A DNA stretch of 60,487 nucleotides from Bacteroidota bacterium (GCA_016183775.1 JACPDY010000065.1:1-60487), one strand, 5' to 3'. Counted from the stretch's first letter, positions 36,150 through 46,375 are shown. Notes: generated by a model from the sequence alone, not told the origin. A program made the numbers and translations.

Positions 36150-38924
36150 ATGGCTTTAAGCTGGAACGAAATAAAACAACGCGCCGTTCAATTCTCGAAG
36201 GAATGGGAACATGATTTTAATGAGGATGCCGAAGCCAAATCCTTTATGGATGCATTCTTCAATGTGTTTGGCATTCCGCGCCGGCGTGTGGCTACTTTTG
36301 AAACCCAGGTAAAAAAGGCAGGCGACAAGCAAGGGTATATCGATCTGCTTTGGAAAGGACAAATACTTATTGAATTTAAATCGCGCGGCAAAGACCTTGA
36401 TAAAGCTCATCAACAGGCTATTGATTATTTTCCGGGGCTTAATGATCGCGACTTACCTAAATATATTCTTGTTTCTGATTTTGCCCGTTTCCGTCTTTAC
36501 AATCTTGATGATAATACCACGGTTGAATTTCCAATAAAAGACCTATACAAACACATAAAAGAGTTTGGTTTTATTGCAGGCTACGAAAAAAGAACCTATA
36601 AAGAACAGGATCCCGTAAACATAGAGGCAGCCCTGTTAATGGGTAAGCTCCACGATAAGCTGGAAGCTATTGGCTACAAAGGCCACCAGCTCGAAGTGTA
36701 TTTAGTGCGCCTGTTGTTTTGCTTGTTTGCCGATGATACCAGCATTTTTGAAAAAGACACCTTCCGCGAATACATTGAAAGAAAAACCAATGTAGACGGC
36801 TCCGACCTGGCCGCGCATATTTCTCAGCTTTTTGAGGTGCTTAATACTGCCAAAGAAGACCGCCTGAAAAATATGGATGAAGCGCTGGCCGCATTTCCGT
36901 ATGTGAATGGTAAATTATTTGAAGAACATTTACACGTCGCCTCATTTGATAGCGAGATGCGGAAAATACTTTTGGAATGTTGCGCGCTCAATTGGGGAAA
37001 AATTTCGCCCGCTATTTTTGGTTCACTGTTTCAGAGTGTAATGAACCCTAAGGAACGCCGCAATTTGGGGGCGCACTATACCAGCGAAAAAAATATTTTA
37101 AAACTGATAAAGCCATTATTTCTTGATGAACTATGGCAGGAATTTGATAAAGCAAAAGACAATAAAAACCAGCTTAACAAACTTCACGAAAAAATAAGCC
37201 TGCTCCGTTTCCTCGATCCCGCCTGCGGTTGCGGTAATTTTTTAATTATTGGGTACCGAGAATTGCGTATGCTGGAGCTTGAAATAATAAAACGCCTGAA
37301 CAAAAACGAACAGGCAAAAGCTGTTTCCATATTATTGAAAATTGATGTGGACCGCTTTTACGGCATTGAGCTGGATGAGTTTGCCTCGCAAATAGCGCAG
37401 GTAGCCATGTGGTTAATTGACCACCAGATGAACATGATAGTGAGCGAGGAGTTTGGCGAATATTACGTGCGCCTGCCTTTAAAGAAAAGCCCTGTTATTA
37501 AAAACACTAACTCATTGCGTTTTGACTGGCATACCCTTATTGACCCTATACCATGGGAAAAGAAAGAACAGGTGTTTGATTATATTTTTGGAAACCCTCC
37601 GTTTATTGGGAAACAATTGCAAGGTGCGGAGCAAAAAGCTGACATGGATTTAATTTTTGCAGGTGTTAAAGGCGCAGGCGTGTTGGATTATGTAACAGCC
37701 TGGTACATTAAAGCCGCGCAGTATTTACAACAATATTCAACTGAAAACACTAAAATAAAATGTGCATTTGTGAGTACCAATTCAATTACTCAAGGCGAGC
37801 AAGTTGGAATTTTATGGAATGAATTATTTAAAAAATATAAAATAAAAATTCATTTTGCTCATAACACTTTTAAATGGGGGAATGAGGCAAAAGGTAATGC
37901 AGCTGTACATGTCGTAATTATTGGATTTTCCAACTTTGATATTAATGAGAAACGAATTTTTGAATACGATGATATTAAAGGAGAGCCGCATGAAATTAGG
38001 GTAAAAAACATCACTCCTTACTTAGTTGAGGGAAAAGACATGTTTATTATTACAAGAACAAAGCCTTTATGTAATGTTCCTGAAATTATTAAAGGCAGTG
38101 AAACAACCGATGATGGACACTTTATGCTAACCTTTGACGAAGTAACTGAGTTAAAGAAAAAGTATCCTCAAAGTTCAAAATTCATTCGACCATTTGTTGG
38201 TGGCGGAGATTTTATTAATGGAAACGTTCGATATTGCCTTTGGCTGAAAGATGCACCAATAAGTGAAATTAGAAACATTCCATTTATTCAAGAACGAATT
38301 GAAAGAGTAAAAAACTTCCGATTAGCGAGCACTAAAGCAAGAACAAGACATTGGGCAAATTTTCCAACTTTATTTTCCGAAGACAGACAACCAACAACAA
38401 AGTATTTAATGTTTCCAAAAGTTTCATCGGAAAGGAGAAACTATATTCCATTTGCTTATGTTGAACCTGAATTTATAATTAACAATACAGCATCATTCAT
38501 TCCCAACGAAAGCCATTACCTTTTTGGCATTTTGGAAAGTAAGATGCGCATGGCTTGGATGAGTTATGTATGTGGCAGAATGAAAAGCGATTTTATCTAT
38601 TCCAATAAAATCGTCTACAACAACTACCCCTGGCCGGAGAGCCCAACAGAAAAACAAATAAAGGCCGTTGAAACAGCGGCGCAAAAGGTGTTAGATGCAA
38701 GAGCGGAGTTTCCTAACAGCTCATTAGCCGATTTGTACGACCCATTAACCATGCCACCCCTATTGGTAAAAGCCCACCAGGAGCTTGATAAAGCAGTTGA
38801 TCTGTGTTACCGCCAGCAGCCGTTTACAACCGAGGCCAAACGCATGGAGTTTTTATTTGAGTTGTATGAGAAGTATACAGCAGGGTTGTTTGCGGTGGAG
38901 AAGAAAAAGAAGAAAAAGAATTGA
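36150..38924 (+). CDS. MmeI-like restriction-modification fusion enzyme (type IIL/IIG)
   Basis: This 924-residue protein, about the size of MmeI, combines restriction and modification. The N-terminal nuclease has Asp65-x9-Glu75-x-Lys77, the same spacing as the MmeI active site. The methyltransferase follows, with the SAM motif FLDPACGCGNFL (about 354-365) and the adenine-methylase motif NPPF near residue 481. The C-terminal third should hold the target-recognition domain (FIRPFVGGGDFINGN, RHWANFPTLFSEDRQPT). It ends in a Lys-rich tail. Its gene stands alone, as such fused enzymes need no partner. Confidence 0.88.
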   Translation: MALSWNEIKQRAVQFSKEWEHDFNEDAEAKSFMDAFFNVFGIPRRRVATFETQVKKAGDKQGYIDLLWKGQILIEFKSRGKDLDKAHQQAIDYFPGLNDRDLPKYILVSDFARFRLYNLDDNTTVEFPIKDLYKHIKEFGFIAGYEKRTYKEQDPVNIEAALLMGKLHDKLEAIGYKGHQLEVYLVRLLFCLFADDTSIFEKDTFREYIERKTNVDGSDLAAHISQLFEVLNTAKEDRLKNMDEALAAFPYVNGKLFEEHLHVASFDSEMRKILLECCALNWGKISPAIFGSLFQSVMNPKERRNLGAHYTSEKNILKLIKPLFLDELWQEFDKAKDNKNQLNKLHEKISLLRFLDPACGCGNFLIIGYRELRMLELEIIKRLNKNEQAKAVSILLKIDVDRFYGIELDEFASQIAQVAMWLIDHQMNMIVSEEFGEYYVRLPLKKSPVIKNTNSLRFDWHTLIDPIPWEKKEQVFDYIFGNPPFIGKQLQGAEQKADMDLIFAGVKGAGVLDYVTAWYIKAAQYLQQYSTENTKIKCAFVSTNSITQGEQVGILWNELFKKYKIKIHFAHNTFKWGNEAKGNAAVHVVIIGFSNFDINEKRIFEYDDIKGEPHEIRVKNITPYLVEGKDMFIITRTKPLCNVPEIIKGSETTDDGHFMLTFDEVTELKKKYPQSSKFIRPFVGGGDFINGNVRYCLWLKDAPISEIRNIPFIQERIERVKNFRLASTKARTRHWANFPTLFSEDRQPTTKYLMFPKVSSERRNYIPFAYVEPEFIINNTASFIPNESHYLFGILESKMRMAWMSYVCGRMKSDFIYSNKIVYNNYPWPESPTEKQIKAVETAAQKVLDARAEFPNSSLADLYDPLTMPPLLVKAHQELDKAVDLCYRQQPFTTEAKRMEFLFELYEKYTAGLFAVEKKKKKKN

Positions 38925-38997
38925 TTTTATAGTTGTGTTTACTGCTACGGTATTCTGAATTGACCAGTGACCCATGATTTTTTCGTAATTTTGTCCT

Positions 38998-39495
38998 ATG
39001 ACACAGCAAGAAATTGATAGTCTTATAACTTGTGCAAAAAAAATAACATCTTCTAAAAGAGTTAAATTTAAGTCGATTAACAGGAGTAAAAGACTTACTA
39101 TGGAAGCTTGTACTGAAGATGATACGCATAAATTGGAAGTATTCATTCGTCAAAGTGAAAAATTTGAAGAAAGATTCTCTATTGGACTGAAATATATATC
39201 CAAAGAAGATGAGGATTTTAATTTGGTCCGTTATAACGGAGAACATAAGGATCACACGAATAAATTTTCAGATGGTAAAAAAATAGAATCATTTCATAAA
39301 CATTTTGCCAAGGAAGAAATAATTGCAAAAGGAATCCGGGCAGAACATCATTCAAGGGAAGCGGATTATGTAACCTTTAAAGGAGCCATTCTGCATTTTT
39401 TTAAAGAACTTAATTTTACAAATTATAAAGAGTACCTGAAAATATTTGATATTGAGGAGGAGGACCCTAACCAATTAGCTATGTTTAAAAAATAA
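38998..39495 (+). CDS. DUF6978-like protein
   Basis: This 165-residue protein resembles DUF6978: TCAKKITSSKRVKFKSINRSKRLTMEA, then FSIGLKYISKEDEDFNLVRYNG, and an HHSREADYVTFKGAILHFF segment. No catalytic motif is known. A TAATTTTG element lies only 5 bases before the start, so the message may be almost leaderless. It overlaps the next gene by one base and is likely co-transcribed with it. It neighbours the MmeI-like gene, so a defence link is possible but unproven. Confidence 0.6.
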   Translation: MTQQEIDSLITCAKKITSSKRVKFKSINRSKRLTMEACTEDDTHKLEVFIRQSEKFEERFSIGLKYISKEDEDFNLVRYNGEHKDHTNKFSDGKKIESFHKHFAKEEIIAKGIRAEHHSREADYVTFKGAILHFFKELNFTNYKEYLKIFDIEEEDPNQLAMFKK

Positions 39496-40262
39496 TGAAA
39501 GAGATTCAGGAAATAAAAGAGGCTTTAAAAAAGCAGTTCATGGATATGTTTGATTTGGTTCCTGTGCGACCTCATATCTATCAGATATTGCTGCCCTATT
39601 ATCATCCTGATGGAGACATTTATGAAATCTTTATTGAAAAAAGGGGGGATGCTTTCCTTATACAAGATTACGGCTTGACTTTAATGAAAATGTCGTATGA
39701 TGTTGACGTTGAAAGTGACAGCAAACAAGAATTAATTAAAAAAATACTTTCTGAAAACCAAGTTAGTATTGATGATGGAAATATTTACTTAATATCCGAC
39801 AGGCAATTTATTCTTCCTAACCTTATGTGTTTGTTAGATACCATTTCAAAATTATCTTCTCTCGTTCTATTAACCTGGAAAAAGAACAAGAATCCCTTCT
39901 ACGAAACACTGGAACAATTTTTGTCTTCAGCATTTAAAGATTATGGATTTGAAAAAAAATACACCCCTGATGAAGTTCCTTTTGCAGATGAATATTTTAC
40001 TCCTCATGCAATAACAAAAGCTACAAAACCTATCTGCATTTTTCCTATAGCGTCAAATGACCGCTGCGACCAGGTTACAATAACTGTGCAACATTATCTT
40101 CTTAGTAAGTTCAATCCTCTTATGATAGGGATTTATGAAAACATGGAAGAAATATCTACCAGAAAAAGTGCGAAGGTTACAAATATACTTGACAAGCAAT
40201 TCCCCTATTTATCAAAAAACGAAAGTCATATTTCAGAATATTTACAAGCCCGCTTAAATTAA
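39495..40262 (+). CDS. DUF1828-type protein
   Basis: In this 255-residue protein the first 120 residues fit the DUF1828 pattern (IFIEKRGDAFLIQDYGLTLMKM, with the conserved DYGLTL-like block, and ISDRQFILPNLMCLLDTISKL). The C-terminal half is alpha/beta with an acidic patch. The DUF1828 family is seen in phage- and island-associated contexts; its activity is not known. It forms a two-gene unit with the DUF6978-like gene (one-base overlap). Confidence 0.6.
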   Translation: MKEIQEIKEALKKQFMDMFDLVPVRPHIYQILLPYYHPDGDIYEIFIEKRGDAFLIQDYGLTLMKMSYDVDVESDSKQELIKKILSENQVSIDDGNIYLISDRQFILPNLMCLLDTISKLSSLVLLTWKKNKNPFYETLEQFLSSAFKDYGFEKKYTPDEVPFADEYFTPHAITKATKPICIFPIASNDRCDQVTITVQHYLLSKFNPLMIGIYENMEEISTRKSAKVTNILDKQFPYLSKNESHISEYLQARLN

Positions 40263-40315
40263 AGGTTTGGCCACAAATCAGAAACGGTAAAAATAGATTA
40301 TGTATCTGGCTTGAA

Positions 40316-40468
40316 ATGGGTAGCGGAGAACCTGACTATATTATGATATTGGATGATAGAAAGGACTATATTTTACCTTGGACTGCATTTGTTTTAAACT
40401 ATGAGCACGAGAAAAGAAAAAAACAGAAGGAGTACGATGAATATATAAAAAGCAGAAGCCGCCCATAA
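40316..40468 (+). CDS. Possible small ORF or gene remnant
   Basis: A 50-codon frame encodes MGSGEPDYIMILDDRKDYILPWTAF-like residues and a Lys/Glu-rich end. The same frame is open for a further 18 codons upstream without an ATG, so this may be the tail of a broken gene rather than a true start. I recognise no family. The rest of the 375-base gap between the DUF1828-type gene and the ubiD-like gene shows nothing else clear. Confidence 0.25.
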   Translation: MGSGEPDYIMILDDRKDYILPWTAFVLNYEHEKRKKQKEYDEYIKSRSRP

Positions 40469-40637
40469 CAGACGGCCTCGTAACTCCTTTAACACATGGT
40501 TAATGAGATGTGCAAATATATGCGATAAATATTGACTCCTCCAAATTAAGGTGTTATAAAACAAACATTTAAATGTTAATTATGTTCAATTTTCATGCCA
40601 TTTAACTAAAAACTGCCTATTTAGCATCTAAATTCCT

Positions 40638-42554
40638 ATGCCCTACAAAAACCTCCAACATTTCATAGTCACCCTCGACCAAAGCGGCGAACTCATTCGC
40701 ATAAAAGAGTATGTAAATCCCGAACTCGAGATCGCCGAAATAGTTGACCGCGTTTCAAAATCTTCCAACAATAAAGCCCTGTTATTTGAGAACACAGGAA
40801 CCGGGTTTCCCCTTCTGATCAATTCAATGGGCTCATACAAACGCATGTGCATGGCACTGGGCGTTGCTGACCTGGATGATATTGCGAAAGAAATTGAAAT
40901 ATTATTTAAAAAGCTGGCAGGCCCTAAAGAGAACATCTTGGACAAGCTTAAGATGCTTCCAATGCTGGGCGAAATTTCATCATGGATGCCTAAAATGATA
41001 CGTGGTAAAGGTGAATGCCAGGAGGTAATCATGAAAGATCCCGACATCACAAAATTTCCGGTGATGAAATGCTGGCCTGAAGATGGGGGGAGATTTATTA
41101 CGCTGCCTGTTATCAATACCAAAGATCCTAATACAGGAATTCGGAATGTGGGCATGTACCGCATGCAGGTGTTTAGCCCAAAGCTAACAGGTATGCACTG
41201 GCACAAACACAAAGTCTCTGCCGGGCATTTTAATGAGTACAAAAAACTGGGGATCAAAATGCCGGTTGCCGTGGCGCTTGGCGGTGATCCAGCCTATACC
41301 TATGCCGCTACAGCCCCGCTTCCTCCCAATGTTGATGAGTATATGCTCGCAGGTTTTTTACGTAAAAAAAGGGTGGAACTTGTAAAGTGCTTAACGCAGG
41401 ATATACATGTTCCCGCTGACGCGGATATAATTATTGAAGGCTATGTTGACCCCAATGATGAGTTGATACTTGAAGGACCTTTTGGTGATCATACCGGCTA
41501 TTACTCACTGGCCGACATGTACCCGAAATTTCATATTACCTGCATCACTCACAAAAAAAACGCAATATATCCATCGACCATTGTCGGCATACCTCCACAG
41601 GAAGATGCCTGGATCGGGAAAGCAACAGAACGCATTTTCCTGGCTCCGATAAAAATGACTTTGCTACCGGAGATCATTGATATGGAGATGCCTGTTGAGG
41701 GTGTATTTCACAACCTCACTATAATAAAAATAAAAAAAGAGTTCGCCGGGCATGCGCAGAAGGTGATGAACGCCATGTGGGGCGCTGGACAAATGATGTT
41801 CAACAAAATTCTTGTTGTTGTAGATGAGAAGGTTGACATACATAATTACATGGCTATTGCAAAAGCAATTTCCGAAAATGTTGACCCGCAAAACGATATA
41901 TATTTAAGCCAGGGACCAATGGATGTGTTGGATCATTCCTGTTCTAAGTTCGCGTTTGGAGGAAAAATGTGTGTGGATGCAACGGCGAAATTTCCGGAAG
42001 AAATTTCGAGTTCAAAGTTCAAAGTTCAAAGTTCAAAGTTGAATGCAGACGATATAAAAAACAAATTTCCGGAAATTGTCGGGGTGAATGATTCGTTGTT
42101 GCAACAGGGCATATCGGTTGTTTTTATTTCGGTGAAAAAGAACAGAAAAAATCATGTGAGGGAATTGAACGAGCAACTATTTACGCTGGATGAATTTAAA
42201 AATGTGAAAATGATTATCTACGTTGAACATACTGTAGATGCGAATGATACAGCTGACGTGATTTGGCGATTTGCCAATAACATTGATCCTAAACGCGACA
42301 GTTATGTTATTCAGGCAAAAGACGAAAATTCAATGTCACACATTGGTTTTGACGGTACCCGTAAAACAAAAAAGCTGGATGGCTTTTTGCGGGATTGGCC
42401 TAATATCATTTGTGCGGATGAAAAAACAATAAAAACAATTGATGAAAAATGGAGTATGCTTGGTCTTGGCCCTTTTATTAAATCCCCATCACTTAAATAC
42501 AAAAATCAATTATATAAAGGAGGAGCGGTTGCTGCCGAGTCCGAGACCATTTGA
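40638..42554 (+). CDS. UbiD-family decarboxylase
   Basis: UbiD-like enzymes use prenylated FMN to decarboxylate aromatic or unsaturated acids; in Bacteroidota the long form is usually assigned to menaquinone synthesis. The 638-residue sequence has the conserved GPFGDHTGYYS segment with the catalytic Glu/Arg region, and EIVDRVSKSSNNKALLFEN at the N-terminus. An in-frame TTCAAAG tandem repeat inserts SSKFKVQSSKLN near residues 458-469. The exact substrate is inferred from the phylum, not shown. Confidence 0.85.
   Translation: MPYKNLQHFIVTLDQSGELIRIKEYVNPELEIAEIVDRVSKSSNNKALLFENTGTGFPLLINSMGSYKRMCMALGVADLDDIAKEIEILFKKLAGPKENILDKLKMLPMLGEISSWMPKMIRGKGECQEVIMKDPDITKFPVMKCWPEDGGRFITLPVINTKDPNTGIRNVGMYRMQVFSPKLTGMHWHKHKVSAGHFNEYKKLGIKMPVAVALGGDPAYTYAATAPLPPNVDEYMLAGFLRKKRVELVKCLTQDIHVPADADIIIEGYVDPNDELILEGPFGDHTGYYSLADMYPKFHITCITHKKNAIYPSTIVGIPPQEDAWIGKATERIFLAPIKMTLLPEIIDMEMPVEGVFHNLTIIKIKKEFAGHAQKVMNAMWGAGQMMFNKILVVVDEKVDIHNYMAIAKAISENVDPQNDIYLSQGPMDVLDHSCSKFAFGGKMCVDATAKFPEEISSSKFKVQSSKLNADDIKNKFPEIVGVNDSLLQQGISVVFISVKKNRKNHVRELNEQLFTLDEFKNVKMIIYVEHTVDANDTADVIWRFANNIDPKRDSYVIQAKDENSMSHIGFDGTRKTKKLDGFLRDWPNIICADEKTIKTIDEKWSMLGLGPFIKSPSLKYKNQLYKGGAVAAESETI
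42011..42038. repeat. TTCAAAG tandem repeat inside the ubiD-like gene
   Basis: Four perfect tandem copies of the 7-base word TTCAAAG lie in frame and encode a Ser/Lys-rich insert. Because 7 is not a multiple of 3, only certain copy numbers keep the frame, so this is a possible phase-variable site. The same word appears in the intergenic repeat upstream of metG. Confidence 0.6.
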
Positions 42555-42573
42555 ACACACTCAATAATTGGAT

Positions 42574-43737
42574 ATGATAAAAAAGATCATGCTATTAGGC
42601 TCCGGTGAACTGGGCAAAGAATTTGCGATCGCCGCTAAACGTTTGGGGCAATATGTTATAGCCGTTGACTCTTACAATAATGCTCCCGCTCAACAGGTAG
42701 CTGATGAACGTGAAGTCATCAACATGCTGGATGGCGCAGCATTGGATAAAATTGTTGCGAAACATAAACCGGATATCATTGTCCCCGAAATTGAAGCCAT
42801 ACGCACGGAACGATTTTATGATTATGAAAAACAAGGCATACAGGTAGTTCCCAGTGCACGTGCCGCTAACTTCACAATGAACAGGAAAGCGATCCGCGAC
42901 CTGGCTGCAAAAGAATTAGGATTAAAAACAGCTAAATACGCTTATGCAAATACACTTGATGAACTGCGTTCTGCCGTTAAAAATATTGGGATCCCCTGCG
43001 TGGTAAAACCTCTAATGTCTTCATCGGGGAAAGGACAATCCTACATTAAAACCGAAACGGATATTGAAAAAGCGTGGAACTATGCGCAGGCAGGGAAACG
43101 TGGCGATATGGCAGAAGTGATCATAGAAGAATTTATTTCCTTTCACTCCGAGATCACCCTGCTTACCGTTACCCAAAAAAATAGCCCGACTTTGTTTTGT
43201 CCTCCTATTGGCCACCGCCAGGAGCGTGGCGACTACCAGGAAAGCTGGCAGCCTGCCGCAATTGATCCCGGACATTTATCAGAAGCCCAACACATAGCTG
43301 ATAAAGTAACGGCGGCGCTGACCGGCCCAGGCATTTGGGGTGTTGAATTTTTCCTTTCAGATAATGGCGTATATTTTTCTGAATTATCACCACGCCCGCA
43401 TGATACAGGCATGGTAACATTAGCCGGAACTCAAAATTTTTCAGAATTTGAATTACATGCGCGAGCTATACTTGGCCTGCCGATCCCTGAAATCTTACTG
43501 GAGAATGCGGGTGCAAGCGCAGTAATATTGGCCTCAGCCGAAGGTCTTAATCCAAAATACCAGGGTTTCGCAGAAGCGCTTAATGTTACACGCTCGGACC
43601 TGCGTATTTTTGGAAAACCTTCTACCCGACCCTATCGCAGGATGGGTGTTGCGTTAACCTATGACCATGTTGATTCCAATGTTAAAGAACTTGTAGAAAA
43701 GGTGAAATCAATTGCCGCAAAAATAAAAGTAAAGTAA
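42574..43737 (+). CDS. purT: Formate-dependent phosphoribosylglycinamide formyltransferase
   Basis: PurT uses ATP and formate to make formyl-GAR in purine synthesis. The 387-residue protein is an ATP-grasp enzyme: [20 protein letters not shown] at the N-terminus, [13 protein letters not shown] as the ATP-grasp loop, and the metal-binding [25 protein letters not shown] start at the ATG at 42574; a TTG two codons earlier is possible. It follows the ubiD-like gene by 19 bases and may be co-transcribed. Confidence 0.94.
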   Translation: MIKKIMLLGSGELGKEFAIAAKRLGQYVIAVDSYNNAPAQQVADEREVINMLDGAALDKIVAKHKPDIIVPEIEAIRTERFYDYEKQGIQVVPSARAANFTMNRKAIRDLAAKELGLKTAKYAYANTLDELRSAVKNIGIPCVVKPLMSSSGKGQSYIKTETDIEKAWNYAQAGKRGDMAEVIIEEFISFHSEITLLTVTQKNSPTLFCPPIGHRQERGDYQESWQPAAIDPGHLSEAQHIADKVTAALTGPGIWGVEFFLSDNGVYFSELSPRPHDTGMVTLAGTQNFSEFELHARAILGLPIPEILLENAGASAVILASAEGLNPKYQGFAEALNVTRSDLRIFGKPSTRPYRRMGVALTYDHVDSNVKELVEKVKSIAAKIKVK

Positions 43738-43818
43738 TTAATCCCCGATTTTAACCATTCATTAAAAAAACAAGTCGATATACCATTATAATCCTAACTT
43801 CGGGCAAATTTTATAAAA

Positions 43819-45648
43819 ATGAAAAACAAATTATTTATCACGGCTATTGTCTCAGTTATCTTTTTGAGTTGCGGCAACAACGAAACAAAGAAAGAGGAAA
43901 CAAACATTGCAAACGATGTAACTCTATTTCTTGAATCATACAACAAGCAATACCAGGAGCTGAGCACCAAAGCAAATGAAACACAATGGAAATCTCAGAT
44001 TTATATTGTCAAAGGCGATACCGCAACATCAAATGCCACTGAAAAAGCTTCGCAGGCATTGGCCAATTTTACCGGAAGTATTGAAAATATTGAAAAAATA
44101 AAAAAATTCCTCGAACATAAAGATCAATTGGATTCACTGCAGGTTGAACAACTGGAACACGTACTCTATTTTGCCGGTGGCAGCCCACAAACCGTTGCCG
44201 ATATAGTAAAGGAGCGCATAAAAACAGAAACGGGAGCCACTGAAAAGTTATATGGATTCGATTATAAATTAGACGGCAAGTCAGTAACCACTAATAATAT
44301 TGACGACATTTTAAGAAAAGAAAATGCGATCCGCAAACGTCTGCAGGCCTGGGAATGCAGCAAAGAAGTGGGCAAAGGTCTGAAAGAAACGCTTGTCAAA
44401 TTACGTGAACTGCGAAATAAAACAGTTCAGGGACTTGACTTCCCTGATTACTATTCATACCAGGTTGCAGACTATGGTATGAGCACTGATGAAATGATGC
44501 AGCTTTTGCGAAAAATAAATAAAGAGATCTACCCGCTGTACCGTGAACTGCATACATATGCCAGGTATGAACTGGCAAAGAAATATAATGTTAAAGAAGT
44601 TCCGGATTATATACCTGCTCATTGGCTTCCTAACCGTTGGGGACAGGATTGGAGCGACATTGTAACCGTTAAAGGCTTTGATCTGGATAATATTATCAAG
44701 GAAAAAAAGTATACCAAAGAATGGATTGCCGAACAGGCCGAACGTTTTTATGTGAGCATGGGCTTCCCTGCTCTACCAAAAATATTCTGGGAAAAGTCTG
44801 ATCTGTATCCATTGGAAGCCAATGCCACATACAAAAAAAATAATCATGCTTCCGCCTGGCACATCAATCTTGACAATGATGTCCGTTCATTAATGAGTAT
44901 TGAACCCAACTCTCATTGGTACGAAACCACGCATCATGAACTGGGACATATTTATTATTACATTTCTTACAGCAACCCGGCTGTACCCATGGTGATGCGC
45001 GAAGGTGCCAATCGTGGCTACCATGAAGCACTTGGAAGCATGATGGGGATGGCAGCTATGCAAAAACCATTTTTAGCCGGACTGGGATTGATCGACATGA
45101 AAACGAAGACCGATTCCATTCAATCCTTATTAAAGGACGCTCTCAGCCATATTGTTGCATTAAATTGGCAGGCCGGGACAATGAGTGAGTTTGAATATGA
45201 ATTATACTCAAAAAATCTTCCGGTAGACCAATTCAACAAACGCTGGTGGGAAATTGTTAAACGCGAACAGGGCATCGTTCCTCCTGCAGAACGCGGCGAA
45301 GAATTTTGCGATGCCGCCACCAAAACACATATCATTGATGACCCGGGCCAGTACTATGATTACGCATTAGCTTCCGTACTGATGTTCCAGTTCCATGATC
45401 ACATTGCCAAAAATATTTTGCACCAGGATCCTCATTCCACGAATTACTTTGGCAATAAACAGATCGGCGAGTTTATCGGCAGCGTTATGAAAAACGGCGC
45501 CGTTGGCGACTGGAGAAAATTATTAAAAGAAAAAACAGGTGAAGACCTCAGCGCCCGCGCTATGCTTGATTACTTTGCGCCGTTGATGGATCACCTGAAA
45601 AAAGTGAATGCCGGAAGAAAATATACATTGCCGGAAGTAAGACTGTAA
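43819..45648 (+). CDS. M2-family peptidase (ACE-like) lipoprotein
   Basis: A lipoprotein signal ends with Cys18 (FLSCGNN), so the protein is likely anchored in the outer or cytoplasmic membrane facing outward. The zinc motif is His373-Glu-Leu-Gly-His377 (HHELGHIYY), and the downstream glutamate is in NRGYHEALGSMMG. The 609-residue length and motif spacing fit bacterial relatives of angiotensin-converting enzyme, which are dipeptidyl carboxypeptidases. A TAACTTCG element (43795-43802) may be the promoter. Confidence 0.92.
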   Translation: MKNKLFITAIVSVIFLSCGNNETKKEETNIANDVTLFLESYNKQYQELSTKANETQWKSQIYIVKGDTATSNATEKASQALANFTGSIENIEKIKKFLEHKDQLDSLQVEQLEHVLYFAGGSPQTVADIVKERIKTETGATEKLYGFDYKLDGKSVTTNNIDDILRKENAIRKRLQAWECSKEVGKGLKETLVKLRELRNKTVQGLDFPDYYSYQVADYGMSTDEMMQLLRKINKEIYPLYRELHTYARYELAKKYNVKEVPDYIPAHWLPNRWGQDWSDIVTVKGFDLDNIIKEKKYTKEWIAEQAERFYVSMGFPALPKIFWEKSDLYPLEANATYKKNNHASAWHINLDNDVRSLMSIEPNSHWYETTHHELGHIYYYISYSNPAVPMVMREGANRGYHEALGSMMGMAAMQKPFLAGLGLIDMKTKTDSIQSLLKDALSHIVALNWQAGTMSEFEYELYSKNLPVDQFNKRWWEIVKREQGIVPPAERGEEFCDAATKTHIIDDPGQYYDYALASVLMFQFHDHIAKNILHQDPHSTNYFGNKQIGEFIGSVMKNGAVGDWRKLLKEKTGEDLSARAMLDYFAPLMDHLKKVNAGRKYTLPEVRL

Positions 45649-45674
45649 TATAAATATGGCTAGTGCTAGCGCAC

Positions 45675-45707
45675 AACCCTGACAGGGTTTAGAACCCTGT
45701 CAGGGTT
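45675..45707. repeat. REP-like palindromes upstream of the RAYT gene
   Basis: Two 15-base palindromes, AACCCTGACAGGGTT (45675-45689) and AACCCTGTCAGGGTT (45693-45707), stand in tandem 33 bases before the transposase start. Their CCTGNCAGG core is the same as in the elements within and after the transposase gene. Confidence 0.75.
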
Positions 45708-45739
45708 TGGCCACACAGGATAAACAAGATTAACTAAGA

Positions 45740-46375
45740 ATGAAAGATTATATCGCCCCGCTGGTTCCCGGTTCCATTTTTCATATTTACAACAGGGCAA
45801 ATGGAAATGAGAAATTATTCTCAACTCCTGAAAATTATAAATACTTCCTGCGGCAATACCAGCAATATATTTCACCTATAGTTAACACCTACTGTTATTG
45901 TCTTTTACCTAATCATTTTCATTTCTTAGTTCAGTGCAAAGAAGAGAATATAATTGAAAAACATTTTCTTGATAATTGCAAGAACATTCAAACCCTGATA
46001 GGGTTTGGAAACCTATCAGGGTTTGAGAAAGAACAATTTCTTTCAAATCATATCAGTCGACAATTTTCCAATTGGCTCAATGGATATACTCAAGCTTATA
46101 ACAAACAACAAAAACGTAAAGGCAGTTTATTTATGCGGCCGTTCAAACGAGTTTCAATTAGCGAAGAAAGACACCTTATAAATGTGATACGCTATATTCA
46201 TTTTAACCCCGTAGAAGCAGGATTGTGTATTCAACCTGAGAAATGGGAGAATTCATCTTACCATTTGATTATTTCAGGAAAAGAGAATTCATTTATAAAT
46301 CGTTCTGCGGTTATTGAATACTTCGAGGATTTGGAAAATTTTGTCTATTGTCATAATAATTCGGAATTAGTGTAA
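45740..46375 (+). CDS. REP-associated tyrosine transposase (RAYT, Y1_Tnp)
   Basis: This 211-residue protein belongs to the IS200-like Y1 transposases that act on REP palindromes. The HUH motif is His59-Phe-His61 (LLPNHFHFLV), and the catalytic tyrosine region is NGYTQAYNKQQKRKGSLF. The ending motif IRYIHFNPVEAGL is also typical. The gene lies between REP-like palindromes that share its recognition-type core. Twelve to thirteen residues (about 84-96) are encoded by a pair of such palindromes inserted in its own coding frame. The frame is intact, but activity may be affected. Confidence 0.9.
   Translation: MKDYIAPLVPGSIFHIYNRANGNEKLFSTPENYKYFLRQYQQYISPIVNTYCYCLLPNHFHFLVQCKEENIIEKHFLDNCKNIQTLIGFGNLSGFEKEQFLSNHISRQFSNWLNGYTQAYNKQQKRKGSLFMRPFKRVSISEERHLINVIRYIHFNPVEAGLCIQPEKWENSSYHLIISGKENSFINRSAVIEYFEDLENFVYCHNNSELV
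45990..46024. repeat. REP-like palindrome pair inside the RAYT gene
   Basis: AAACCCTGATAGGGTTT and AACCTATCAGGGTTT stand head to tail and encode QTLIGFGNLSGFE in frame. They differ from the flanking copies by a T/A change in the core (GATAGG). The insertion lies between the HUH motif and the catalytic tyrosine, in a region that is variable in length in RAYT proteins. Confidence 0.7.

Noticed and set aside
38493-39255. Minus-strand frames over the MmeI-like C-terminus and the DUF6978-like gene
   Set aside because: They are shadows of well-supported plus-strand genes and show no protein-like motifs.
42005-42050. Direct repeats that might suggest a CRISPR array
   Set aside because: TTCAAAG is only 7 bases with no spacers; it is a tandem repeat, and no CRISPR array or cas gene is present in the window.
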